From Drosophila persimilis (lineage: Eukaryota > Arthropoda > Insecta > Diptera > Drosophilidae): a stretch of 64,000 nt of DNA. Both the position numbers and the translations under genes were made by a program. Shown piece by piece: positions 21,978 through 33,600 of this stretch. Where the stretch lies: assembly GCF_003286085.1 (NCBI RefSeq), contig NW_020825380.1, positions 62,001-126,000 on the forward strand, given 5' to 3'. Below the pieces are notes generated by a model. That model ran no database searches, was not told the origin of the DNA, and worked only from the letters and a program-made list of their open reading frames with translations. Numbering within the stretch: the first letter of the stretch is position 1; every line of letters begins with the position of its first letter.

Positions 21978-24315
21978 AAAATCCAGCGGTTCACACAATC
22001 AACCTCAATCTCAATATATTCGTGGCATTCCTCAATTCTAAAACAGGAAAACAACTTACATTCCTTATAGATACAGGTGCCAATATATCACTATTAAAAG
22101 CAAATTCAGATGTCTTTAACGACATTCAAACAAAAAATAAAATAGATATTCAAGGAATAGGGGAAGGTATAATAACATCCCAAGGCCTTGCCCTAATAGA
22201 GCTACAGACAGATAAATACATAATTCCACACAATTTCCATTTAGTTAATCAGAATTTTGCAATTCCGTGTGATGGAATAATAGGCATTCATTTCATAAAA
22301 GAATTAAACTGCCTAATAGACTTAAAACCTGCAGAGGATTGGTTAATAATACGACCAAATAATATAAAAATTAAAATTTATGTTCCAATAACATACAGTT
22401 CTGGTAACAATACAATTCTTCTACCAGCAAGATCACAAGTTGTCAGAAAAATAGAATTAACGTCCGATATAGAAACCATATTGATCCCAAACCAGGAAAT
22501 TCAACCTGGTATTTATGTAGCAAATACAATAACTTCAAAAAATAATACATTTGTCCGATTGCTGAATACAACCAGTACCAACCAATTAGTACATATAAAT
22601 AACATACAATATGAACCACTTTCGAATTACAAGGTAATTCAAACTACTCAAAAAATCCGAGAAAAAACTGTCATAGCTGAATTAAGCAAACATTTCCCAG
22701 TACAATTCAAGAAGCAATTAACTAAACTATGCACCAATTTTAGTGACGTATTCGGGCTTGAAACCGAATCAATCACAACAAATAATTTTTATAAACAGAA
22801 ATTGAGATTGAGGGATGACGAACCTATATATATAAAGAACTATCGAAGTCCGCATAGCCAAGTTGAGGAAATTAAAAAACAAGTAGGAAAATTAATCAAC
22901 GACAATATTGTCGAACCATCCGTATCAGAATACAACAGCCCACTTCTACTTGTCCCAAAGAAAGCCCTTCCGGGTTCAGAACAAAAGAAATGGCGATTAG
23001 TAGTTGACTATCGTCAAATAAACAAAAAACTCCTGGCCGACAAATTTCCACTACCTAGAATTGATGACATTTTGGATCAACTAGGTAGAGCAAAGTATTT
23101 CTCATGCCTTGACTTAATGTCAGGTTTTCATCAAATCGAACTAGAAGAAAGTTCGCGAAATATAACGTCTTTTTCAACGAGCAATTGCTCATATCGCTTC
23201 ACGCGACTACCATTTGGTTTAAAAATAGCGCTGAATTCATTTCAAAGAATGATGACTATAGCATTCTCTGGACTTGAAGCTTCGCAAGCCTTCCTGTATA
23301 TGGACGATCTAATAGTCATGGGTTGTTCCGAAAAACATATGCTTAAAAACTTAACAGATATTTTTGAGATATGTAGGAAACACAACCTAAAATTACATCC
23401 ACAAAAATGTTCATTTTTTATGCATGAAGTGACCTTTCTTGGTCATAAATGCACAGATAAAGGAATCTTGCCAGATGACAAGAAATATGACGTCATCAAA
23501 AACTATCCAGTTCCACATGATGCGGTCAGCGCTAGACGATTTATTGCATTTTGCAATTATTATAGACGTTTTATTAAAAACTTCGCCGACTATTCCCGGC
23601 ACATAACTAGATTATGTAAAAAGAATGTCCCCTTTGAGTGGTCAACTGAATGTCAAAATGCATTCCAATATTTAAAAGATAAACTTATGGAACCCACTCT
23701 GTTACAGTACCCAGATTTTCAGAAAGAATTTTGCATAATCACCGATGCTAGTAAACAAGCATGTGGAGGGGTTTTAACTCAAAACCATAACGGACTCCAA
23801 CTCCCATTAGCATCTGCATCACGTTCATTCACAAAAGGTGAAAGTAACAAAAGAACTACAGAACAGGAATTAGCAGCAATTCATTGGGCAATTACCCATT
23901 TTCGACCATATATCTATGGTAAACACTTTACAGTAAAAACGGATCACAGACCACTAACATACCTATTTTCAATGGTCAATCCCAGCTCAAAACTCACACG
24001 CATGCGGCTCGAATTAGAAGAATACGACTTTACAGTCGAGTATCTAAAGGGTAAAGATAATCATGTAGCAGATGCGTTATCAAGAATAACCATCACAGAC
24101 CTGAAAAACATACAAAAAACGAATAAAGTCCTGAAAGTCACTACCAGGCAACAGAGTAGACAGAAATCCTGCGCAGGAAAAAAACAAATAGAATTGCCTA
24201 GGCAATCTCTAACAAAAGCTTCAAAGCCCAACGTATATGAAGTCATCAACAATGACGAAGTACGTAAAGTAGTGACCTTGCATGTAAATAATAATTTATG
24301 TTTTTTCAAACATGG
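21978..24315 (+). CDS. pol: mdg1-like pol, N-terminal part (protease, RT, RNase H)
   Basis: The open frame has its first available start near 22022 but readable upstream from about 21978, so it is probably reached by frameshift from gag. The aspartic protease motif FLIDTGANISLL is at about residue 14-25 of the 22022 frame. RT has WRLVVDYRQIN (about residue 323), SCLDLMSGFHQIEL and the active site YMDD (about 424). RNase H has ITDASKQACGG (about 573), TEQELAAIHWA, DHRPLTYL and ADALSR. The frame is uninterrupted until the BEL insertion at 24316 and resumes at 36111 (HGKQITARYDVSDLY) with the CATGG target duplicated. Confidence 0.9.
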
Positions 24316-24975
24316 TGAACGAATCAAATGAATCTGTTGATGTAGATTCACTTGATTCTGTGGTGATTGTCAATATGACAATCGTATGCTGAAAATGTTA
24401 TGTATGTATGCTACCGGTTCATGTACCAGTAACAAATGGTCGCCGCAATCGGTACTTGAACAAATTGGGCTTCGGAGATGTGAATACGTCAGAGTTTTCT
24501 TTCGTACTGATTTTATTTGGTAAAATGCAAGGTTTATATACAATTTCTATGAGTATGATTGTTTACTTAGGATCTTAGGTATGTTTAATTAGCTCTGAGT
24601 ATCATATTGCTAGGGAAATGTGTTATCTCTATTTAGGACTAATCAATTACTACAAATCCAACAGTGTAATATTCCAAGGGTCATATTTATGACGGTCACA
24701 ATGGTTATCATGCAGATGGTGTGAGATTTGACCACATGCAGGTCATCCAGAATGTGTTTTATGATAGTGCCGTAAATATCTTAACAGTGTATGTACACAA
24801 ATGCATGCAGCTGTCCGTTGTATATTTATTTAGGTCAGTAGTGCATGTCACATATTTATATTTAGAGCATATTATCGTTTATTTCTTTAGGTGGCTGGGA
24901 AATCTTAACCTATTTATGGTTAGTTATTTGTCTAGGTCTAATCGTACGATTTTGTACTTTAGTTGAAATCGTACA
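24316..24975 (-). repeat. BEL element, 3' LTR
   Basis: 660 bases, same length as the 5' LTR. The three differences are at 24326 (a/g), 24445 (c/t) and 24590 (t/g). It is preceded on the minus strand by a purine-rich tract. Confidence 0.92.
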
Positions 24976-25002
24976 TCCTCCCGGCCGTTGACCATAGTAT
25001 AT

Positions 25003-26003
25003 TCAACCATCATCAATATTGATTGTGTTCGGCTGTGTCCTTTTCCTAGGCTGTCTGTCCTCGGATGATTCTTCGTTTTCTGAAGGATCATCTATCGGAT
25101 GTTTATGTGTGGGTTCCTCTTCGTTGAATAGTGGAGCTACATGTTGGATCTCTCGTTTGAAAATCCCCTTTGCCGTTTTTACTTCCACCACTCGTACAAA
25201 ATTGTCCTTGCCATGAAACAATCGAATGATTCTTCCTAGTGGCCATTGTAATACTGGTGTATTGTCTTCCTTTAGTATTACTAATGTTCCTTCCTTAATG
25301 TTAGCCGAAGACTTCCTCCACTTTTGACGCTGTTGCAACTGCTGAAGATATTCATTGGACCATTGTGTCCAGAATGAGTGCTTCAACTTTGACACTGCTT
25401 GCCATCGATTTCCTAGCGTCTTTGGCTGCTGGGATGGCTCTCTGTCAGCTTGTGCGGTTAACGGCTCTCCTATCAGGAAATGCCCTGGCGTTAGTGCTGT
25501 TACGTCGTTTGGGTTGTCAGATATCGGTGTTAATGGTCGAGAGTTTAGTATGGCCTCTATTTCGACTATAACCGTTTCTAACTCCTCATAAGTTAGATTT
25601 GCCGTCGTCACATTTTTTAAGAGGAGATGTTTGGCAGATTTTACTGCAGCTTCCCATAAGCCGCCGAAGTGTGGTGCGCGAGGAGGTATAAATTTAAACT
25701 GTACCCCTTTGTTGTTGCACTCTTGTACAATATGTTCTTTTGCCTTTTCCGAGAATATGGCTTCTTCTAATTCTTGAAGTTTGTTCCTGGCTCCTACGAA
25801 ATTCGTAGCATTGTCGCAATGGAGCACTTGACATTTTCCTCGACGAGAGATGAACCGCCGAAGTGCCGCTAAAAATGCTTCTGTGGTGAGATCACTGACA
25901 AGCTCCAGATGTACTGCTTTAGTCGCGAAACAACAAAATATAGCTATGTACGCTGTATTAGGCTTCTTTCCTCGAATTTTATAGTGGATTTTGAATGATC
26001 CAC
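25003..26003 (-). CDS. pol: BEL gag-pol, C-terminal part (integrase core and tail)
   Basis: Continues the 30671-35080 frame across CR1 copy B. It begins in the integrase core (KESGSFKIHYKIRGKKPNTA), continues with ATKAVHLELVSDLTTEAF, and has the catalytic motif LHCDNATNFVGA (about 25825) and a Glu within FGGLWEAAVKSAKH. It ends with the basic C-terminal domain (LGRIIRLFHGKD) and the stop at 25003, 27 bases before the LTR. No stops or frameshifts are seen. Only the CR1 insertion disables it. Confidence 0.88.
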
Positions 26004-26550
26004 TCTCTTTCGTAGTGATCAGACGTGTTTTTGTTTTGCGCTCCGCATTTTTCCTTTTGTTTCGAATAAACAGCCGGAGTTTTCCTAACTAAATTCTAAA
26101 TATACTTTCTAACCAGACAACAATCTGGAAACCTATTCATTTACGCGAGTGCATGCCTTTTGATTTGTGTTAAAATATTATTTAACTTTTTATTTTTCGG
26201 CGTCGGCTTGTGTTGTGTTGTGTTGTTGCAGTGAGTGAGTATTGCATTGCAGTCCGCTCTCGTCTGGTAGCTTTTGTTGTCTTATCACTCTCTCGCTATC
26301 ACCTCAACCTCAATAACTGTTCTTTCTCTCTCGCTCTTTCAACTTTCTGAGCAATAGCGCTCTCTGTCTAGTTATAGCGAGCTATAACCGCTCTCCACTC
26401 TGCTCTCTTTTTTTTTTCTTACCAATTCCGCTTTGAGCGTTGTCTGGAACATTGGTCTGATACCAATTTGTTTTGGAAATTTTTAATTTTTTTGATTTTA
26501 ATTTTTCTTTGCAAATTTTCTTAAGAAAATATTTGAATAATAAAAATAAA

Positions 26551-27542
26551 ATGGAATTCGCTGCAAGAAGCAGATCACTCACGATCAGCCAAATGTCCCC
26601 TGCTGGCTCTGCGACAGCGTAGTCCACGCAAAATGCGCGGGATTTTCTGGCCTCGTGAGCGATGCCATAGCCAAACGTAATGGCTTGCATTACAGTTGCG
26701 AGGCATGCCGTGCGGTGGAGAAAGACATGGTGGCTTTCATGAGGCAGACGCGGAGTGGCTTTAAGGAGCTGACCGTTGGTTTCAAAAACCAATACGATCG
26801 GCTCCTAGCCATGGAGGCTCAGTTTAGCGGTTTAAAACTGCTGAATGAGTCTCCGAGGCGCAAAAAGGTCACTCCGCGGGACCTGCAAGTGCCAACCGTC
26901 ACTCAGCCGTGCGCCGCCGAAAAATTGACTCCGACCACTCCAAGTGTGCAGCAGTTGATCTCGTTTGCCACTCCAAAGGCAACGAAAGCTGCTGGCGATG
27001 CAGATTCGGTAGCCGAATTCATCGCCTCGGAGAATGTGCAGCCAAGTACGTCTGCTGCGTCCGTGTCCGTGGTGTCCGCAAGTTCACTAGTTGTCCCGTC
27101 TATCCCGATCCCACCAGTAAATAGACGTTCCGGACCTCCGGATATTGCCACCACAGGTACTAGACCTGCGGTGACTAAACCACTGGTGGGAGTCCCACCA
27201 AAACGACAAGTTTTTGTTTCACGGCTGGCCCCTGACCTCACATCTAATGATGTAACTGCTTTCATTCAAAGCAAAATAAAAGCCGTGGGTTTAAAGGTGG
27301 AGAAATTTAACTTCTCTTATGCCAGGGAGATAGCGTCGTTTAAGATAAGCATCTCCCCAACTCAATTTGACACCATTTGCTCCACCAAATTTTGGCCGGA
27401 GCATTTGGTGGTGAAAGAGTTTAAGGCTAAGAAGAAGAATAGGCCCCCCATATCGCTTCCAAATCTTTCCAGCGTGCCACCCTCAACCTCAACTTCCTCT
27501 TCCTCAACTTCCCGTCTTGCTCCAACCTTTCCAAAAAACTAA
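26551..27542 (+). pseudogene. CR1-like ORF1, copy B (N-terminus broken)
   Basis: The ATG at 26551 is retained, but 22 bases present in copy A just downstream are missing (gaattcgctg joins caagaagcag). This removes a Cys of the zinc finger and shifts the frame. From about 26580 on, the frame matches copy A nearly residue for residue (PHD Cys/His, Ser/Pro linker, VFVSRLAPDLTSNDV domain). The end is CCA AAA AAC TAA with the slippery heptamer in phase. The deletion has CTG at both edges, suggesting microhomology. Confidence 0.82.
27533..27539 (+). promoter_or_regulatory. Candidate -1 ribosomal frameshift heptamer (copy B)
   Basis: A AAA AAC occupies 27533-27539 in the phase of ORF1 codons CCA AAA AAC, directly followed by TAA at 27540-27542. 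The -1 frame from 27539 (CTA ACT TCT) is the ORF2 frame. Identical placement to copy A. Confidence 0.55.
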
Positions 27543-30377
27543 CTTCTCTTTTAGTAACCTATCAGAATGTAAGAGGCTTGCGTAGTAAGCTCAGCATTCT
27601 TTTCCGGGATAGTGTTGCATTTGCTTCCCACGTTATTGTGTTTACTGAAACCTGGTTAAAGCCGGACATTCTTAGTTCCGAGGTTTTGGCAGGTCGGTAC
27701 ACAACTTTTAGAAAGGACCGTTCGTCTCGACGTGCAGGGGGGGTTCTAATTGCAGTGGACTCTTACTTCACGTCAGAACACTTCACAGTCCAAGTTCAAC
27801 AGGAACTGGAATTCCTGTGTGTAAAACTGATTCTTCCCGCTTTCGCTATATTCATTACTTGATCGTATATCCCACCTTCTTCGGATATTTCAATTTATGA
27901 GCAGCACTTGTCCGCTTTAACCGCTGTTGCTTCCTCGCTATCTGATAAAGATCGTATGATAGTTCTTGGTGACTTCAACTTGCCAGGAACTGTTTGGTCT
28001 TCGGTAAACGAGTCTAGTATCCTAGTGCCCATGTCACGACATGACTTTGTTGACGGCTTGCTTGACCTGTCCCTGTCTCAAGTCAATCATGTGAAAAATT
28101 CCTTGGGTCGTTTGCTTGATCTATGCTTTGTATCGGATCCGACCATAGTGTTGTTAACCCGAGCCCTCCCGCTCACTATACCTGAAGACGCCTACCACCC
28201 TACTTTCGAGGTGTCGCTAGACATAGGACCAACTGTATTGGATCGGTCGAGTAGACTACCTGAACGTGTCCGCTGCTTTCGTAAAGCCGAGTTTGCGAAG
28301 CTTAATAACCTAATTAGGGATTTTGATTGGTCCGCTTTGTACTTGTGCACTGATGTCACAAAAGCCACAAACATTTTTTACAATGCTCTTGGCACATTTT
28401 TTGATTCTTGTGTCCCGCTTTCTTGTCCGATTAGATCTGGAAAACCCCCTTGGTTTACCAAAGAGTTATCCAGTCTAAAAAACTTAAAATCACTTTATCA
28501 ACTTTATAAAAAATTTCAAGAAGTGGGTTCTCCTACTTCTCACTCTCGTTATGTAATAGCTCGGTCAAACTTTTCAGTTCTTAATGCTCAATGCTATAAG
28601 AACTACCTATCTCGTTGCAGGATACGTTTTTCTCAGGACCCTAAACAGTTTTACTGCTTCGTAAACAGTAAGCGTAGAACGTCCGCACACCCATCCTCGC
28701 TATCATTTTGTAATACGTCGGCAAATAATGATCAGGCAATTGCCGATCTTTTTGCCCAGTTTTTCCAAACCACCTATTCTGAGGAACGCTACTCTGGTCA
28801 ACCGTACCCATACGGATTACCGAGGTCGAACGGCATTTTCAGTCCCTTGTTAAATGAATATTCCCTACTTCAAGATCTTCGACTAGTTAAGCCGGTGTTT
28901 TCACCGGGTCCAGACGGGGTTCCAGGTTGTGTACTCAGGTACTGCGCCGAGGCTCTGTGTGGACCATTGCTTAAACTATTCACCATGTCCATTGATTCCT
29001 CTTGCTTCCCCCCAATCTGGAAGGAATCGTTTATAATTCCTCTCCATAAAAAAGGTAGCAAGTCTGATGCAAAAAATTATAGAGGTATAGCAAAGTTATC
29101 CGCTATTCCCAAATTGTTTGAGAAGGTTTTAACTCCGCACTTGCAACATCTCTGCAAGTCTCTTATATCTCCAACTCAGCATGGATTTATAAGGCGGCGA
29201 TCAACCACCACGAACTTGTTAGAGTTTACCTCTTTCATTATTAAAGGCTTTCAAGGTAACTTACAGACGGATGTTATTTACACCGACTTTAGTAAAGCAT
29301 TCGACTCTGTAAACCAATCCCCTTTTAGCACATAAACTTGACCTTTTAGGGTTTCCGCCCAACCTCCTGAGATGGATTTCTAGCTATCTTTGTTCTAGGT
29401 CTCAAAGAGTCCTCTTCAAAAACTCCCTCTCTTTACCAGTAAAGGTTTCTTCGGGAGTACCACAGGGCAGCCATCTAGGCCCCTTACTCTTCACACTCTT
29501 TATTAATGACTTGCCTTCAGTAATAACATACTCTCGAGTACTTATGTATGCGGATGATGTTAAACTCTGTGTCCAGTACAAGGACATTTCATTTCATTCT
29601 CGCTTGCAATCCGATCTCAATAGCTTTCAGTCATGGTGTTGTGCAAACTTGTTACACCTTAATGCCTCGAAATGCAAAGTTATGACATTTCATCGTTCTA
29701 ACCCTTTGTTGGCTCCCTACACCCTATTTGGGGGTTCTCTTGAGAGAATTACCCTGGTGGATGATCTGGGTGTTATGTTAGATCCCAAGTTAAAGTTTTC
29801 TGAACACATTTCTACCATGGTAAATAAGGCCATGGGCGTGCTTGGGTTTATAAAGAGGTGGTCAAAGGAATTTGACGACCCCTATATAACAAAGACTCTC
29901 TATACCTCGCTTGTTCGTCCGATTTTAGAATACGGCTCCTGTGTATGGTGCCCTCAGTACAAAGTACACCAGGACCGTATAGAATCAGTACAGAAAAACT
30001 TTTTACTCTTTGCTCTGCGGGGCCTTAACTGGGATGCGGGTGTAAGACTCCCATCTTACTCTAGTAGACTATTATTAGTAAACCTCCCATCCTTAGTTAA
30101 CCGTAGAAAAATGCTTGGTGTGATATTTATGCACAACTTGATCAGGGGTGACATAGACAGCCCTGATCTGTTGAGCCGCATAAACTTCACGATTCCTATT
30201 AGACTGACTAGAAACTTTATACCGTTGTTCCTTCCACTTTGTAGATCGAATTATTCCTTGCATGAACCGTTTAGGGTCTTATGCTCGGATTATAATTCCC
30301 TCTACCATATTATATCCTCCACTAATTCTCTTCCTCTTATTAAATTACTAATCCTTACACACCTTTCTAGTAATTAG
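27539..30377 (+). pseudogene. CR1-like ORF2 (endonuclease + reverse transcriptase), copy B
   Basis: Same protein as copy A. The endonuclease (NVRGLRSKL, FTETWL) is interrupted by TGA at about 27860, where copy A has TGC. The frame resumes with LGDFNLPG and runs through the RT fingers and KAFDSVN to the shared frameshift at about 29310-29322. The YADD active site (about 29550), thumb and C-terminal domain (SLVRPILEYGS) follow in the third frame to the stop at 30377. Two breaks make it inactive; only the second is shared with copy A. Confidence 0.85.
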
Positions 30378-30670
30378 TAATTGTAGTGGTATTTGTATTT
30401 TGTATTTTATTGCATGCTTAATTTCTTAATAAGTTTAGTGCTAATTTTCCTCGAATGTCTAATATCTATCTTTCTTGCATGCTCGCGTTTGGTTCGGCTA
30501 CGCACCGCGCGTCATGCGGCAGCGCCCCTCGGTCGGTTGGGCGGGAGGAGGGCTGCGTTTTGCCTGGGATCCGCGCGTAACAGCCTGCTGCTGGTGTCAC
30601 ACGGGCCACTTGACGGTGCAGTAATTGCATCGCCTCTTGATAGATGCAGTCATTGCATGTCAACGTCCAA
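30378..30670 (+). other. CR1-like 3' UTR, copy B
   Basis: About 290 bases without coding capacity. An A/T-rich part is followed by a GC-rich block (gcgcgtcatgcggcagcgcc) and a terminal inverted-looking stretch gatgcagtcattgcatg. It is the counterpart of 2592-2890 in copy A and probably the site bound by the reverse transcriptase. The inferred 3' end is an A-rich tetranucleotide-like tail (ccaaatata). Confidence 0.6.
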
Positions 30671-33600
30671 ATATAAGAATGGTCCACAGTAGTCAACACC
30701 AGAATTGAGGAATGGCCGTGCTTGGGTGACTCGAAGAGGTGGCATATTTCCCATGATTTGTTCTAGTAGTTTAGGCTTGGCTCTAGTGCATTTCACGCAG
30801 TTCTGCACAATACTTCTGGCCATGTTTTTTCCTTTGAGTATCCAGTACTGTTGTCGTGATGCTGTCAGCAATGCCTGTGGGCCGCAATGCATGTTTTCCT
30901 TGTGTATCTTACCAAGGATCAACTTCACAATTGGATCGTTGTAGGGCAGGAGCATTGGGTGTTTGGCGTCAAATGAAATGTTTGCCGCTTCCAGTCGACC
31001 ACCTACTCGTAAGATTCCCTCCTGATCCATGAATGGTGTTAGAGAGTTAATCGAACTTCCCTTTTGTGTTTCCTTATGTTTTGTTAGGTGACGTATGTCT
31101 TCTTTGAAGTCATTCTGTTGTATGTAACGAATGACAATTTTCTGAGCTTCTTTCATCTCATTGACTTGGACAGTCTTGCTTGTGTGCGTTTTCTTTCCTC
31201 GAAAACGCATCATGTAAGCTACTATTCTCAATAGCTTGTTGTATGAGTTGTTGTGCTTTATTTTGTAGATTAGGTCATCCTCCTGAGTGATAGTCATAAT
31301 TGATGACTGACCAATCTTTTGGGGATTTGCACTGATCAACTCCTCTTTTGTAGCCACAAATGGTGGTGGCCATGTAGATGTTGGGCCGTGTAAAAATAGT
31401 GGTCCATAAAACCACATGCTATGTTTTATGAACTTCGTCGCCGTCATTCCTCTGGAGAGTACATCTGCTGCATTATTTTCGGATGAGACATGCCTCCACT
31501 GTCTTTGTATCGTCAATTCTTGAATCGTAGCTATTCTTGTAGCTACGAATTTGTCTCGGATGGATGACGAGCAGTTAATCCATGATAATACGATCCTTGA
31601 GTCAGACCAAAAGAAGGTTGATGCATCTTCCATTGATAACTCTTCCTTTACTTTTGCTGTCAATTGAGCACCTAACACCGCCGCTTTTAGTTCCAAACGG
31701 GGTAATGTTAATGCATTGATGGGCGCTAAATGTGATTTGGCACATAACAATTGAATCGTTGCCCGCTTATCCTTATGTATTGCTCGGATATATACTGCAG
31801 CTCCAAATGCTTTCTCCGATGCGTCAACAAAGGTGTGTATCTCCGATGATATCGGAATTTGTCCTTGGAATATATGACGTGGTACTTGTATGGAGTTTAA
31901 TAATTTTAACTCCTCCCTGTACCTTTTCCATTCCTCCTGGAGATGAACTGGAAGCGCTTTGTAGTCAAAACCTTCCTTTGTGAGATGCTGCATAAAGATT
32001 TTTGCTTTCATCACAACAGGTGAAAACAATCCAAGCGGATCGAAGATCCTAAAAATTTCGGATACGACATCTCTTCTGGATATTGTTTCCTTAGTGGCAA
32101 TCTCCGTTTTTCCACAGAAATGGTCGGATTTAGGCATCCACGTTATTCCCAGGGTCTTCACGCTGCAGTCTTCATAAGTGGTATCCTCCAGTTGTACATT
32201 TGGAATCATGTCTTCCTTCGGAATGTTCTGTAGTATGTGCACGTTGTTTGTGCACCATTTTCTCAGCTTAAATCCAGAATTTTGTAGGAGTTGGTTAAGT
32301 TCCTTCTGTTTCTGGAGGGCCTCTGGTATGGAATCTGCTCCTGTTAAGCAATCATCCACATAGAAATCCTTTTCTAGTGCATCAGCTCCAGCCGGGTATT
32401 CTCTCTTGCCCTTTTGAGCAAGATATTGTAGGCATTTTGTGGCTAAATATGGAGCTGCCTTAGTTCCGTATGTTACAGTTTTGAGTCTGTAATATCTCAG
32501 ATCTTCTGATGGATCATTTCGCCATACAATTGCTTGATAGTACTGGTCCTCAGGATTGACCCAGATCTGACGATACATTTTTTCGATGTCTGCCGTAAAT
32601 ACATATTTGGGCATCCGGAAACGAAGCAATATTGAAAATATCGAACTTTGCACAGTCGGACCTTTATGCATCAAATCGTTGAGTGATTTGCCGGACGACG
32701 TAACAGCAGAAGCATCAAAGACAACTCTCAATTTTGTTGTAGAGCTGTCAGGTTTCATCACACAGTGATGTGGAATAAAATAACGTGATCGTGCTATTTC
32801 ATTAGTGTGCATTTCCTTCATATGCCCAAGTGCCTCATATTCTTTCATGAATTGCACATAGCTTGCCTTGGTTTCCGGATCTCGTGACAGTCGTTTTTCC
32901 AGGCAAAAAAGTCGACGTGTAGCCAAATCACGGCTCTCCCCTAGGGAAGAAGCATCTTCCAAAAATGGGAGTCTGACAATGAATTTCTTGTCACATGCCA
33001 TTTGAATATTTTGAACAAAATATTGCTCACATCGCTTCTCTAGAGGGGATAAGCATGGTGTGTTGCTCGGGAATGAATCCAATTCCCAAAACTTGGAGAT
33101 TTGCTGATCCACCTTGTCCTCCTCAGTCAAAACTGCACACGTGCTTTGGCTCTTTGACTCCTGTCTTAGCTTGCCAGCCACTATCCAGCCTAGTTTCGTT
33201 TCCTGTAGCCTGGGCAATCCTTTTCCAATTGATACATGCTTGTCTTGCATGATTTCGAAGTAATGTTCTGCTCCCAATAGTATGTCTATTCTTCCAGTCT
33301 TGTCAAAGTTGGGATCTGCCAAAGTGATATTTTTCGGAAGCTTCCAACGAGACGTATCAATTGACTGTGCTGGTTGATCTGCCACTATGTGTGTCAATAC
33401 TATTGCTTCTAGTCTTGTATTAAACTTGTTATCTTGTGAAGTAAGCATAACATTGACTCTTGCTTTTGACGTTTGTGTTCGTCCGCCAATTCCATTTATT
33501 TGTAGTTCTGATTTTGTGACTTTCAGATCTAATATTTTCAATGCTCTTTCAGAAATCACATTGACTTGAGAGCCTGAATCAAGTAGGGCTCTAAATTCAC

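Larger units (their letters stand above)
26004..30670 (+). mobile_element. CR1-like non-LTR retrotransposon, copy B
   Basis: Inserted in the BEL integrase. Ends are placed by comparison with copy A and are good to about 10 bases: the 5' side starts tctctttcgtagtgatcag and the 3' side ends gcatgtcaacgtccaa. No clear target duplication is visible. It is about 4.67 kb with the same organisation as copy A. It differs by a 22-base deletion at the start of ORF1, a stop in the ORF2 endonuclease and a longer A/T stretch before ORF1. Copies A and B form near-identical inverted repeats 19 kb apart. Confidence 0.88.

Noticed and set aside
21974..21985. Possible programmed -1 frameshift at the mdg1-like gag-pol junction
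   Set aside because: pol is in the -1 frame and the junction is A-rich, but the run taaaaaatcc is not an in-phase slippery heptamer upstream of the gag stop, so I did not annotate a site.
24721..24966. 81-residue ORF inside the BEL LTR (also 35856-36101)
   Set aside because: LTR sequence, antisense to the element; hydrophobic composition is due to T-rich DNA.
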